Below the pieces are notes generated by a model that ran no database searches, was not told the origin of the DNA, and saw nothing but the letters and a program-made list of their open reading frames with translations. Positions 33,131 through 43,775 of a stretch of DNA of 64,000 nucleotides are shown in pieces. This DNA is from Cercophora sp. LCS_1. Its lineage: Eukaryota; Ascomycota; Sordariomycetes; Sordariales; Lasiosphaeriaceae. How positions within the stretch are numbered: the stretch's first letter is position 1; the number at the start of each line of letters is the position of its first letter. The DNA is taken from positions 62,001 to 126,000 of the forward strand of contig JAPZLL010000061.1 of assembly GCA_036250225.1 (NCBI GenBank), given 5' to 3'. A program made the translations under genes and the position numbers.

Positions 33131-33477
33131 TCAACCGCTCTCAGCGTGATCAGAGGGACCGGGGATGTGATTGTCTCGGTGGTCGTGGTGAGTTGACGCT
33201 CGGTGAAAGTTTATAAGGTCGTTGCGGTGTTGGTGACGGTTGCGGTCTCCGTGTATGAGACTGTGAATGTTTGCGCCACGACGGTTGTGATGATTGTTGA
33301 GGTGGAGACTGGGCGTTGCAGGAGGGCATTGCAGAAGCGACTCGCTTTCCCACGGTTCTGACGGAGTGCAAGGAGTAATCCTCTGGGGATGCATGTGTTT
33401 GGAATGGATGGGAGGACTGGGGCTTCGACGAGAGAGGTCCTGAGGAGGAGCAGGGTTGGGATGAGTGAGAGATGCAT
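33131..33477 (-). pseudogene. small secreted Thr/Val-rich protein gene with in-frame stop
   Basis: The ATG at 33477 gives a signal-like start (MHLSLIPTLLLLRTSLVEA), then a C...RGLLLALRQNRGKASRFCNALL segment and Val/Thr repeats (TIITTVVAQTFTVSYTETAT). This is the layout of a common fungal small secreted family in which one Cys pair precedes a TVTxT tail. A TAA at 33213-33211 interrupts the repeat. The same frame then goes on with more Thr-rich sequence (TERQLTTTTETITSPV) for about 30 codons. The gene may be a pseudogene, or the stop may be genuine and yield an 88-aa protein. Confidence 0.5.
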
Positions 33478-33885
33478 AATGAGTGACCAAGTTGAGCTTG
33501 AAGGAGCGTAAAAGTTGGATACTGTCTCCGGTGTGTGGAAAAAAGTTGGGATTGGGTGAGCAGGACTGTTTTGTCGATATGTATATCGTCTGTGTGAGTG
33601 AGATGCCGAGGGTTGGTTGCCATAGTCACCGAAGAGTCAACATCTGGCATTCCAGTCATGCAAGCGATGGGCTTAGATAGACACCTCTTGATACATGTGA
33701 CTGGAATGATGACAGGAAGATGAGACACAACAGCCCACGCGGCTATGGGGATGGTTTCTCCTCGTTTGCAACCTGCCGGACACTTTTGCAGCTACAACCA
33801 CACGTCCCGAACTTCCATCTACCAGCGCCATTTTCGGATGGTGCGACACACTGCCATCCAGCTTAGCTTGTCGTTCTCAGGCTGG
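33478..33885. other. intergenic
   Basis: About 400 bases with no recognisable gene. Confidence 0.45.
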
Positions 33886-34110
33886 TTAAGGTAGGGATCT
33901 TACCGTCGAATCTAGGCAATGTGCCAGATCCATGATGAGCAAGTCTTCTCTTAGATACCTCAAGCACCTCTCCCCGCACCATTTGTCACAACCGCGGCCC
34001 CCAAGACGGCCAAGACGCGGGTCACAAGAACACGGGATGGGGTCGCCAATGGCAGCGGCCAGGAACGGGAGCAACGTCGAAATTGCAGCAAACGTAACCC
34101 GCTTCATCAT
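33886..34110 (-). CDS. small secreted six-Cys protein (effector-like)
   Basis: 74 aa from the ATG-ATG pair at 34110/34107. The signal peptide (MKRVTFAAISTLLPFLAAA) is convincing. The mature part of about 50 residues holds six Cys in the order C-x-C, C-x3-C-x3-C, C (IPCSC, GCDKWCGERC, AHC), enough for three disulfides. Small size, high Cys content and secretion are typical of fungal effectors and antimicrobial-like peptides, but no family is recognised. A GTAAGA near the end (about 33901) could be a splice donor, so the C-terminus is uncertain. Confidence 0.5.
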   Translation of the reverse strand: MMKRVTFAAISTLLPFLAAAIGDPIPCSCDPRLGRLGGRGCDKWCGERCLRYLREDLLIMDLAHCLDSTVRSLP

Positions 34111-35090
34111 GAAGTTGGAACGATGTTGATGCTGCAATCCAAGTGAGTAAACCAGGTTTTTCTCTCCATATACCGTAATTGAAAACAGAAAGGACACGCT
34201 GCCATGAGGACAGCCTGGGCCTAAGGTCGCATCGATGTGCCCTTCTCCGCACCCGATGCTCGTGTTGACCATGACATTTACCCGGGCCCCAAATCTAGGA
34301 CCTGCAGATGTTGCGCGTTCGGGTTGTATCCCGACGCGAGAATATGCACGAGGCCGATCGGTGGGGGGCTGGACTCGGGAGACACGGGTAGCGAGTCGGT
34401 GAGTGCTTGCTCACCGGTGCAATGTGTAAAAAGTCGGATTAAGTTGAGCCCTGGCCTGACTTGAAGGTTATTGTAGTTAGTAGTCCCTGAAGGAGAGAAA
34501 TGACTTTGACTTGATTAACTGCAGATCTTTCATTCTCCAGAATGAGAATCTCCCCTTGCCGTGTTTTTCATGTCAGATTGCTGCGACGTCTCACACATTC
34601 GAAAAGATGAATGGTTTCGCTAGTTATCACCCGGTCTTGGATCTCGGACGTCCCTCGGCTCGACCCAACAATCCTTCATCCCTTAACTAAATCCCAGTTT
34701 TCTGGAACAACAATAGCGCCGTGGGCTGACGGGGAAGTCCGGACACTTCACCAGCCGTCACGACCCGGGAACGGGAAGGACAGCGCCCAACGATTCTGCC
34801 GATCCATTTCTTCCGGAACATTATGGAAGCCATTTTGTGCTCCCCAAGACGGTTCCGGCAGTTGAGCCTCATGTCGATATAGGCCACTTATAACGCCCGC
34901 TGTCCGCCCTTAATATGGCTATATTGCTGCACCCTCTTTGTTCCCGTCCTGATAGGATAATTGCCCACCCGATCCTCAGATGCACGCCTTCTCCGCACGA
35001 GAGAGGGGAACGCTATAAGATGTCGCGGTTCCGGGTTGCTGGTTAGTGTGCTTCGGTGTTGTTGCCAAGGTTCACGAGTTGTTTCTAGAA
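34111..35090. promoter_or_regulatory. divergent intergenic region
   Basis: About 980 bases between divergent starts. No gene is seen; no regulatory site could be assigned with confidence. Confidence 0.4.
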
Positions 35091-36731
35091 ATGTTCCAGT
35101 CGATCATCCTCGCGGCCTCGGCCGTTGCCCTGGTCTCGGCTCAGGGCCCTCCCCCGGCTGCACCGGCGGGATGCACAACATTGTCGTTCGTGATCCCCAG
35201 CTGGGTGATCCGCGAGTTCAAGTCGACAGCGGGGAGCACCACGTTCCAGGTGTGGAACCGAGCGACGAACAACACGGTCGAAGTGGCGTGCAAGGAGTCG
35301 GCATGCGATGTCAAAGGAGAATCAGACCTCGTGGCGTCGATCAGGACTCTTGGCACGAGCGCTCAGGTCTCACTGAATGAAACTTGGGTTTGCAAGGACC
35401 GAAATGGGTCTGAGAAGTAAGCCTTCGGATCCCATCCTTTGCCACGAGCCACTCTGACATGTTTAGGTTCCCCTTCACTGCCGTCGGACACAACTCGGTC
35501 GCATACACCTATGTCGATGGTACTTACACCGCCAATAACCCGCAGGTTCTCGTCCGCGGATCTCTCCTCTCGCCTGTCGCCGCCACTCCCACTTATCAAG
35601 AAGGTCCCACCGGCCACGACGCCCCGGGCTGCCGCGCCGGCTCCGAGACGCCCTCCTGGGCCCTCTCCAACATTCATCTCGTCGACCAAGATGGCGACGG
35701 TATCAATGCCGTCCCCGCAACAAGCTTCAATCTCGCCATCGTCAATACGGCCAACGGCTACCAGGCAAGCTGCATGGCTGACACGGTCGACGAAGGTAGC
35801 TCCATCATCAACCTGTTCTGTGCAGGCTATGAATTCCAGTCCTTCACAATCGGCCGCTACTCCCTTTCCACCTCGGGAACTTTTGACAAAGCGACCAACA
35901 CATTGTCTTTGAACCAAACCTGGTACTGCGACGACACGGACCCAGGAAGACCGTGAGTCCCCTGCATATCCTTATTACTCCCGAAGTCGCAATTAACATC
36001 ACCAGTGTCGCCCTCCGAGGCTCGGCATCCTCAGTCCTGCCACTCACCTGCACAACCGACAAAGTGCATGGGAACTACACACGCAAGACGTGCGTCCTCA
36101 AAGAGTCCAAACTGACAGGGAAACTCCTCTCGGAGGAGTCCCTGCCCGCATTCTCAGTTGAGGACCCTCAGCCCGGCGCAGATGGCTGCACCATCTCCTC
36201 CATCTTCAAGCCGCAGTGGTCGCTTAGCGCCTTCGCCATCGACGGCAAAACTGGCCCAGCAACTGCCTCAGCCGAGCAAACCGTCAGCTTCAACATCATT
36301 CTCGCAACTGGTAGCCGAGGCTTCCAGTATCCAATCTCCGTGTCACAAGGCAAAGCCCTGACTGACGGGTGGTACGAATGCGATGTCGGACCGGATGGAG
36401 AGCAAGGACCACCACTGTTCCCGTATAAGTGCAGTTTGAAGTGGGATGGCGAGGGCAAGGTGTTAAGTCTCAAGGCGGATTGGAAGTGTGTTGATCTGGA
36501 CGGGGAGAATCCGTAAGTTTTGTTTCCTTCTGTCATTTATCAACCGAGTCTCCTCTAGAGAAGACGAACTGACGTGCTTTTAGGACGCATTTCAGCGGTG
36601 TCACGACCACCAAGGTTAATGACGCTATTGCGTGTGAGACGGAGGGCGAGGCGCTCAGGTGTCAGACTTCGGATCCGGGGTATACGTGGACTGCCGATAT
36701 CACCGATGTGAAGTGGAGCTCCAAGCCGTAG
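35091..36731 (+). CDS. secreted protein of three tandem beta-rich modules
   Basis: Four exons (35091-35416, 35467-35952, 36006-36512, 36584-36731), 488 aa. The signal peptide is MFQSIILAASAVALVSAQ. The mature protein has three modules of about 110-170 residues. Each ends with a similar strand: LNETWVCKDRNGSEK, LNQTWYCDDTDPGRP, LKADWKCVDLDGENP. Each is followed by an intron in phase 2, so modules and exons coincide. A GC...W.L or GCTISS...W start and regularly placed Cys also recur (GCTTLSFVIPSWVI, GCRAGSETPSWAL, GCTISSIFKPQWSL). Similar secreted beta-sandwich repeats occur in Sordariomycetes (a loose resemblance to AA1-like domains); the function is unknown. The last exon adds a shorter terminal segment (RCQTSDPGYTWTADI). 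Confidence 0.8.
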
Positions 36732-37711
36732 ATATAATGCCGGGAAAAAAAGAGCGAGAAAGATTCGGCGGGTAAGGACTTAGCTGGAGAAAAACAATGT
36801 GTTTATGTCATCGTCACGCAGTTTTCATGCGAAAATGCCGCTCGTCGTAGGCTAGGGACGAGATCGTAACAAGGGGGGGTGCAGACCCGGCTGGATAGGA
36901 AAAGGGCAAAAAAAAAAAAAAAACATACAACACCAGGGATTCACTGGTCGTCACCGACCCAACTACTAGTCTGGCGCTCACTGGCTTATCTATGGGAGAG
37001 CAGACGGGATCCCGAGTTCTCCAGTGGCTATGGTCGTATGTGATAGTTAACCCCGCCTGCCCTACCTATATTGAACAGCCTGAGTGTCAAATGTTGAAGG
37101 TGAACACCGATCTTCATACCCCGTGATCTCTAGCTCAACGCTCACCACAGCAGCGTGCGGGATCCGAGGGGCTTTCTCCGCATCTAAAGCACTGCCCGAC
37201 CCTTGACAAAGCGTTATTATCCCGGAACCGGGGCATCCCCAGCTCCCAAAGGGAAATCGAGAAACCTGTCTTCCGTTTCGCCGGAACGTGTTTTGTGGAG
37301 ACACCAACACCCATCACATAATTCCGCACGCAAAACTTTCTTGATAACCGCTTATCGGTCGACTCCGTCTGGGGGCGGAGTCGCATGCGATGCCGGGCCC
37401 ACCCTCAACCAGGCTACTGGTTCCTATCAACCCCGCCGACACGAGGAACCCCAGGCCGAAACCCTGTCGCGGAAGCGCCGTCGAACGGTGCCGAATGCAA
37501 AAGTGGAAACTCGGCGACGATCCAAGAGAAAGTATCCTATCAATGATGCTGACAATGATTTTGAGATACCATGAGATGAGATGAGATGACATTGATTCGG
37601 CTTAGATCAAGCCGCTAGACTGGCGTCTGTGTCGAAATTTACATAGATGCCTGGCCCTCCTGTTCATGCTGAGTTGTAATGCCAGACCTTCCATCCTCTT
37701 AGACCCTAACA
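36732..37711. other. intergenic with A15 run and ATGAG microsatellite
   Basis: About 980 bases. It holds an A-run near 36908-36923 and four copies of ATGAG at 37571-37590. The open frames at 37203-37574 on both strands lack any recognised feature and are not called. Confidence 0.45.
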
Positions 37712-39786
37712 ATGGCGGTCCGCACTTTTCTCTCGCTGGCCGGCTTCGCCGCGTCTGTCGGAGCTGTCTCCATTGAGCCCAGTCCCCAGGCCGTATCATG
37801 GAAGCACAACGACACCGACTTTTGGGCCCCTGTTCATCTCCAGTCGGCGGTTCACCACCTCCAGAGCCCAGCAGGCACCCTTCCTTCCTCGCTGAGCCGT
37901 CGAAGCGAGAAGTCTGGTGACTATCTTGCATGCACCGCGGCGACACTGCAGTCTGATGAGAGCCTCTCTGCCGCGACACTGGAGAGGATTGTCGCGTCTT
38001 ACACCATCGATGACGTGTGGAGTGCCGAGCAGTTTCTGGACTGTCTATACGTCCAGTACAACGGGACAGACACCAAGATATCCGTTGATGCCTCGGTAGC
38101 TGACTTTGTCAACAAGCATGATGTGAGGATTTTGCTGGTGTCCCCATCCTTCGACCTTCAGGGGTTTGCATCAACCGCAAGCGTCCATGCTGTGGTCTCA
38201 CCCTGCGACTTGGACAACGGGCCGTACTTGGTCACCCTTCCCAAATGCGACGGCGAGGGCATGTCTGCGACGCCTGTGTACACAGTCCATGCAGACCACT
38301 ACGATGGTAATTGAGCTCCATGCCATCTCAAGACGACCTCTGACAATTTCAAGCCTTCATGGAGAGCTCCATCCCTGACAACAGCGAGCCTGGCAAGCAT
38401 CAGCAGCTGCATGTCTCACTCCCTGGCGCCCGGCTTGCCCAGATCATCACTCCTTCCCGTCTGTCATCCACCAAGTCGGGCGCGGGTCCCCTGGCTGGTC
38501 TCCGTTTTGCCGTCTAGGACATTTTCCACGTCAACTGCGTCAAGACATCAGGTGGCAGCCGTTCTTACTACCTGGCCTACGGCTACCAGAACTACACGAC
38601 TGAGACAGTTCAGCTCTCCCTCGACGCCGGCGCCGCGCTCGTCGGTAAAACCAAAACCATCGCCTTTGCCCTTGGCGCGCCCCGCAATGGCATGGAAGTC
38701 GACTACCCCAACCCGTGGTCCGCTCGTGGTGATGGCTATCAAAACACGGGCGGCAGCAGCAGCGGATCCGGATCCACGGTGACGGCCTACTCCTGGCTCG
38801 ATTTTGCCATCGGCTCCGACACGGGCGGCAGCGTGCGCTTCCCGGCCCGGTTCGGCGGTTTCTACGGATACAAACCCACTCACGGCATCTTCAACATCAC
38901 CAGCATCTTGGTTGCCATCGCAGAGCAAGACATGCCGGGCTTGATGACGCGCTCACCCTCCATCTTCACCAAGCTCTTCTCCGTCTGGACCAAGAACAAG
39001 CCTCTATCTCCTCTCCCGTCCAAGCTGCCCACCAAGATCCTCCGCTACACCGACCAAATCACCAACGTCACAAAGCCCGCGGCCGCTGCCCTCATCGAAG
39101 ACTACTTCACCTCCCTAATCTCCCTGCTGTCTCTGTCCCCTGCATCCGTCAACATGACCTCTTCCTTCCTCTTACACAACATCTCCCAATCATCCCCGCC
39201 CGTACCGCCGTCCGAGTTCATGAAGTTCGTCTACTCAGACCAAAACTCGATCCAAAACTGGGAACACATCGGTAAAGACCTCGTCTCAAAATTCGCCCAG
39301 ATCCCCGGCCAAGAGGGCGCCCTCCCGCCCGCTGATCCTCCCGTCAACATCACCTGGACCGACGCCCTCAACAAGACCACCATCGCGCGGTATCCCGAGT
39401 CGCAGCGTCGTCGTGAGGTCTTTGGCGATTGGTTCAACCAACACGTCCTTCCCGGCAACAACGAGACATGCAGCGAGTACATCTTTGCGCATTCGTATCA
39501 CGCGCCACCTGGAACAGTCAAGACTGATCCGGCCACGGCCAGACTCACGGGTGGTTGGTATGACGGTGTGTACACCAATTATGCCGGCACACCCGAGATC
39601 GTGTTGCCGGTTGGGCAGGTTGAATACTGGAGTGCGTTTACACGGCGGGTGGAATGGCAGCCTGTGACTGTTGCGTTGGGCGTGAGCAAGGGGTGCGACG
39701 CTGTGTTGTTTGAGATTGTGGGGCGGTTGAGGGAGGCTGGGTTGAAGGAGACGGTGTTTGGACGTACGGCGTATCCTGTTGAGTAG
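37712..39786 (+). pseudogene. secreted amidase-signature protein with stop at the catalytic Lys codon
   Basis: Two exons (37712-38306 and 38354-39786) joined by a 47-nt intron (GTAATT, CTGAC branch, CAAG) make 675 codons with one internal stop. Signal peptide: MAVRTFLSLAGFAASVGA. The amidase signature is otherwise intact: cis-Ser region GGSSSGSGS (about 331-339), nucleophile Ser358 in GSDTGGSVRFP, and FGGFYGYKPT. At codon 253 (38515-38517) TAG replaces the residue in LRFAV[stop]DIF, where family members have V-K-D with the catalytic lysine. Another 422 sense codons follow. AAG to TAG is one base. It may be a recent nonsense allele, a sequencing error, or in principle readthrough; a truncated product would be inactive. 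Confidence 0.82.
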
Positions 39787-40293
39787 GTAGTTTGGCGGTA
39801 CTTGAAAGGAGGACAATGTAATGTTTAATGAGGGCGTGTTTGGATTTGTGTTCACGTCTGTAGATGCTAAGACATCAACGGCGATTATATGTATGATCTA
39901 TTATTCTGTGGAGCACAGGATGGCTTGTGGACAACCTACAAGGTTTCAAGAACACACATTGAAAGCCACGGGGCGATCTCTCGAGCTAAACCCAACGCTT
40001 CAGAATAATGTTTTTGGTCGAGAAAGCCAGGATACGGGGGCATTGCAACGACCATAGTGGATTTGAAGGACACGAAACAACAGAGAAAGCGTCATGTTGA
40101 TTCCTTGAAAATATCTTTTGTCCTTCATTTTCCTAGAAGTATCCCTCCAAGCGATTTATAGTATTGTTTTCTCTTGCTTCATACTAAAGCCTTATCCAAA
40201 AGTCCCGAAAAGAAAACCCATATTTCACACGCTCCTTCGTATCCAGTCCTTACCATAAATACCCGCCAAAGCCGTTGACAATGGCACTGTAAA
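39787..40293. other. convergent 3' region
   Basis: About 500 bases, A/T-richer than its surroundings, with no gene. Confidence 0.5.
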
Positions 40294-40850
40294 TCACTGA
40301 CGACCACCCTTTCCCTTTCCCCTGCCGCGGTCACCGCCACCGCGACCTCGGTCTCCGCTTCCCTTTCCCTGAGGCGGGCTCGGCTGACCCCGAGACGGGC
40401 CGTTCGCCCCGCCTCTCTGCCCCTGAGGCGGGGTCGTCTGTCCACCGTATGGAGGCTGAGGTTGCGGCTGTCGCTGGGGGGGGCCCCTGCTGGGAGGGTT
40501 GGGCTGGGGTGGGCTTCCCCTATTCGGCGGGTTGGGCTGCGGCGGGCCACCCCTGTTGGGAGGATTGGGACTCCCGCCTCGGCCAGGCTGGCCGGAGGGG
40601 CCACCGCGATTGGGCTGGTTCGGAGGATTGCCGCCTCTGCCTCCCTTTCCTTTGCCTTGGCGCGGGGTGAGGACTGGGACGGGGAAGACGACCTGGACAT
40701 GTCAGCTTCGAGTGCTTGAGAAAGGAAAGTACGACATACTTCATCCCGCATCACGAGTGCGGGCACATCCTCATTGCGCCTCGCGGCGAGGGCTGCCCCA
40801 AGAACTTGAGGTGCAATCAAGAGGGAGAGGAGGAAGAGCTTGGAGGCCAT
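40294..40850 (-). CDS. secreted RGG/PPN-repeat low-complexity protein
   Basis: Two exons (40850-40740 and 40692-40294), 169 aa. The 47-nt intron (GTATGT, GCTGAC branch, TCCAG) joins VMRDE to VVFPVPVLTPRQ in phase 0. A signal peptide (MASKLFLLSLLIAPQVLGAALA) precedes a mature protein made almost wholly of Gly, Pro, Arg, Gln and Asn. It has tandem RGG(P/S)xQPNPPN units, then GDRGRGGG and GKGKGG blocks. RGG repeats are usually found in RNA-binding proteins, so their occurrence behind a signal peptide is odd; a wall- or matrix-associated role is more likely. The frame passes through a C8 run (about 40476-40483) that could slip. Confidence 0.72.
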
Positions 40851-40947
40851 GTTGTTTGATTGATCTGTAGTCGATTTTGCTGAACTGAAAAGATCCGCGT
40901 TCTGTGGAGAGGGAGCTTAGCGGCCGGTCAGGGAACCTGGGCGGGTG

Positions 40948-40955
40948 TATATATA
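40948..40955 (-). promoter_or_regulatory. TATA-like box
   Basis: TATATATA about 100 bases before the ATG at 40850, in a region with no competing coding sequence. Confidence 0.45.
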
Positions 40956-42537
40956 AGGAAGGCCCAGCAGTCAGTGACGTGCACTGGGCTGTGTCTAGAC
41001 GACATCCCGTTTCTTGACGAACAGCCATCTCTGCCCGCATGTATCCTAGATGTCAAAACCAAAGGTGGCCTCGAAGGCTAACACGGAAAAAGCATTTTGC
41101 AGCCGTTTTTGGGTGTGGGCAGACGGAAAGTGAGAGGTTTGCGTGATTCTTGCGCAAATGAACTCGACAGACAGAGGGTCCGCGAGTGACTCCCGGAGAG
41201 GGGCTGGGCGAACCATCTCCGAATAGACATTCCACCCGCGTACATCAAGGCTTGCTGGACGCCAACATCCCTGGGTACGTAGATGGTTGAACACTAGACC
41301 TCCACCTCCACCTGGAGACATCCATTCTTGACGTAATGAAAATTCCGTTTTAGGTTCTTCGCAGATGGTGATTTAATACCATCTGGAGCATATCATCTGT
41401 GCTCCTCGCGAGATCATCGGTTTGGAGAAGCCTGGGCCTCGGTTAATCTAACTTTATTCTACGTCCCGCTGTCAAAGCCAATCTTATGTCTGTGATACCC
41501 AAGACGTACAGCCAGGTCAAGCTTGTTCAAGGAAGACGCCATCTCGAATTTAGCACGCCTAAACTGGATTAAGCCATATACCAACTCGGATTTCTATGGG
41601 ATTGGGTCGGAGCTGTCAGCCCTAATCACAAGCAAGAGGTGAAAACTTTGACAGTTGGACAGCCGCTGCTAGAAACAGCCCAAGGGAAGAAGCGATACCT
41701 ATCCCAACTGTGTGTATCCCGGCTAAGGTAAAGTACACTGCTGACCGTGCCATGAACGCTTACCCGGCGCTCGGTCCGAAAAGTGCATTTACACGGCAAG
41801 CCACTGTTTTTCGAGTGCCACGCGCAATAACAGACTCGTATATCGTCAGACATTCCCCGCACTTGGTGAGTTGGCTGCTGACCAACGGCACTTTTGCTTT
41901 GCGAAAAAGAAGAAAGACAAGACAGATCATCTTCTTGGCCGGCACCGTCGACCCCGGATTCCACCATCTTGGCGACCCAACAACCACTCTTCCAGGGGCC
42001 GCGCTTACAAGGGACTCTATTTGCCACGAAGCACCCCGCAACTCGCCCGATGCAACCTTCGAGCCGGCAGCACGGTTGACAATCGGGTGCTGGCGGTCCT
42101 TTACACCTTTTCCATTTTGTCCAGTTTCTTTGCTAGTGCAACATCGCACCATGTCTCTGCCGTCAAAAGAGGAAACTATTGCGGAGCGGAGGCCGACATC
42201 GGCAAATGCCCCACTCCGGACACGGCACCATGGCATTTCCCGGTCGCCGGCGACTTCGGTTGGGCGTACCCATAGGTGGAGATCTCCGCGGAGGCTCCAC
42301 AGCGGGAGACGGCCCGGCGTTGCTCCGATGCCGCCGTCAGCAGCAAACTAGACTGTGATTCCACCCCCGGCTGCTTCGGGTTTGAAGTAAGGTAATAACC
42401 CCAAGTCCCTAGGGGCGCCACAGTGCGATCTTAAAAGCCCTGCCTGGTGGAGGTTCAACAATTCTAACTTATCATCATCGCACTCAACATCACCCGTCAC
42501 ACTTGAACGTATTGTACAACACTCTTAAAACCTCAAA
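40956..42537. other. intergenic, no gene seen
   Basis: About 1.6 kb between divergent starts. A 213-codon plus-strand frame (41710-42351) lacks domain, bias or splice support and overlaps a minus frame of similar length. It is not called. Confidence 0.45.
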
Positions 42538-43323
42538 ATGCATCCCCACCACATCTCCTCCATCCAAAACATTAAAACCCACTTCTCATCGGACCCCACT
42601 GTCCTCGCCCTCCTCCTAACAGGTTCCATCGCTCACGGCTTCGCAACCGCTCAATCCGACGTCGACATCCTCATCGTGCTGACTGAAGAAGCCTACCAGT
42701 CCCACGTCGCCCAGGGGGACATGACGTTCGTCTCGCACGACCTATGCACGTATCCAGGCGGCTACGTCGACGCCAAGTACACCAGCCTGAGCTTCATCCG
42801 GCTCGTCGCCGAGAAGGGCAGCGAGCCAGCGCGTTTTGCATTCGAGGGGGCACAGGTCCTGCTTAGTAGGATTGACGGTCTGGAAGACGAGATTGCGGCT
42901 GTTGTGAAGTTTGACGTGGCCGGAAAGGAAGAAAGGATCATGCGGTTTCGGACACAGCTGGAGATCTGGAGGTGGTATAGCGAGGAGGCGTTAAGGAAAG
43001 AGAATCGGTACTTGGTGAATCTAGCGACGTCCAAGTTGGTGCTGTTTGGTGGGAGGCTGGTACTGGCGGAAAATGAAGTGCTGTATCCGTTTCACAAGTG
43101 GTTTCTGAGGGTGCTGGCTGGTGTGAAGGAGAGGCCGGAGGGGCTGATGGAGAGGATTGACGAGTTGACGAACGAGCCGAGTTTTGAGAACGTCAAGGCG
43201 TTTTACGAGCTGGTGGAGGGGTGGAGGGAGTGGAAGAAGCCGGCGTTTCGGTTTGGTGCACAGTTCATGGTTGATAGTGAGTTGAATTGGCTGTACTTGC
43301 AGACGCCGGTGGATGATCTTTAG
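42538..43323 (+). CDS. nucleotidyltransferase-fold protein (MNT/pol-beta type)
   Basis: A single exon of 261 aa. The hallmark of the pol-beta nucleotidyltransferase fold is present: a G-S-I-A-H-G helix start at residues 29-34, then S-D-V-D-I (about 40-44) with both metal-binding aspartates. The C-terminal half is helical (ERIMRFRTQLEIWRWYSEEALRKENRY). Family members transfer NMPs to small molecules, RNA or proteins; the substrate cannot be inferred. No signal peptide. It precedes the histidine phosphatase on the same strand by about 450 bases. Confidence 0.8.
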   Translation: MHPHHISSIQNIKTHFSSDPTVLALLLTGSIAHGFATAQSDVDILIVLTEEAYQSHVAQGDMTFVSHDLCTYPGGYVDAKYTSLSFIRLVAEKGSEPARFAFEGAQVLLSRIDGLEDEIAAVVKFDVAGKEERIMRFRTQLEIWRWYSEEALRKENRYLVNLATSKLVLFGGRLVLAENEVLYPFHKWFLRVLAGVKERPEGLMERIDELTNEPSFENVKAFYELVEGWREWKKPAFRFGAQFMVDSELNWLYLQTPVDDL

Positions 43324-43775
43324 GTTTAAAAAAACTTGTTGGTGGTCAATAAAAGCTGCTGAACGTTGTCTTTATTCAGAAAGGACGCGATTGGATCAAG
43401 GGGTACGTGGAGACGCAATTGTCTCCGACTCGTTGCCCGGGATGACGTGATCGCTGCACCCATCGCGTGCTTGTGCCCCTCATCCACCATATAGGCCGTC
43501 GTCACCTCGTTGCATCGCACGATGCTCTCTACCCTTCAAATATTTTTTTGACGGTGAAACAAGTGTGAAAGCAAAGGGAACTATCCATATCTCCACGTAA
43601 ATTTCTAGAGGATAACCTCTTCACCGGCGGGACAAGAATAGACAAACGCTGGCGATCTTGAATCTCTCCTGAGAATCGTTCCGAGAAGAACGTCTCCGCC
43701 AATTTCAGTCCATCCATTAAATTCGACCCCCCACACGCCAAGAAAACTGTCGGACAGAATTACCAACCAACCGAA
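43324..43775. other. intergenic between two same-strand genes
   Basis: About 450 bases with no gene. It should hold the 3' UTR of the nucleotidyltransferase gene and the promoter of the phosphatase gene. Confidence 0.5.

Noticed and set aside
37203..37574. 123-codon frame ending in a basic KRRRTV...RRRSKRKYP tail
   Set aside because: The NLS-like tail is suggestive, but the rest has no coding character and an antisense frame of the same length overlaps it.
38488..38517. Intron ending in CTAG that would remove the amidase stop
   Set aside because: The only nearby GT donor would delete the conserved LAGLRFAV strand and still leave no lysine before DIF; the stretch would also be under 35 nt.
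40476..40483. Suspected frameshift at a C8 run in the RGG-protein gene
   Set aside because: Recounting the bases showed that the repeat frame passes through intact (SRGPPQRQPQ).
41710..42351. 213-codon plus-strand frame
   Set aside because: Overlaps a minus-strand frame of similar size and shows no recognisable feature or promoter.
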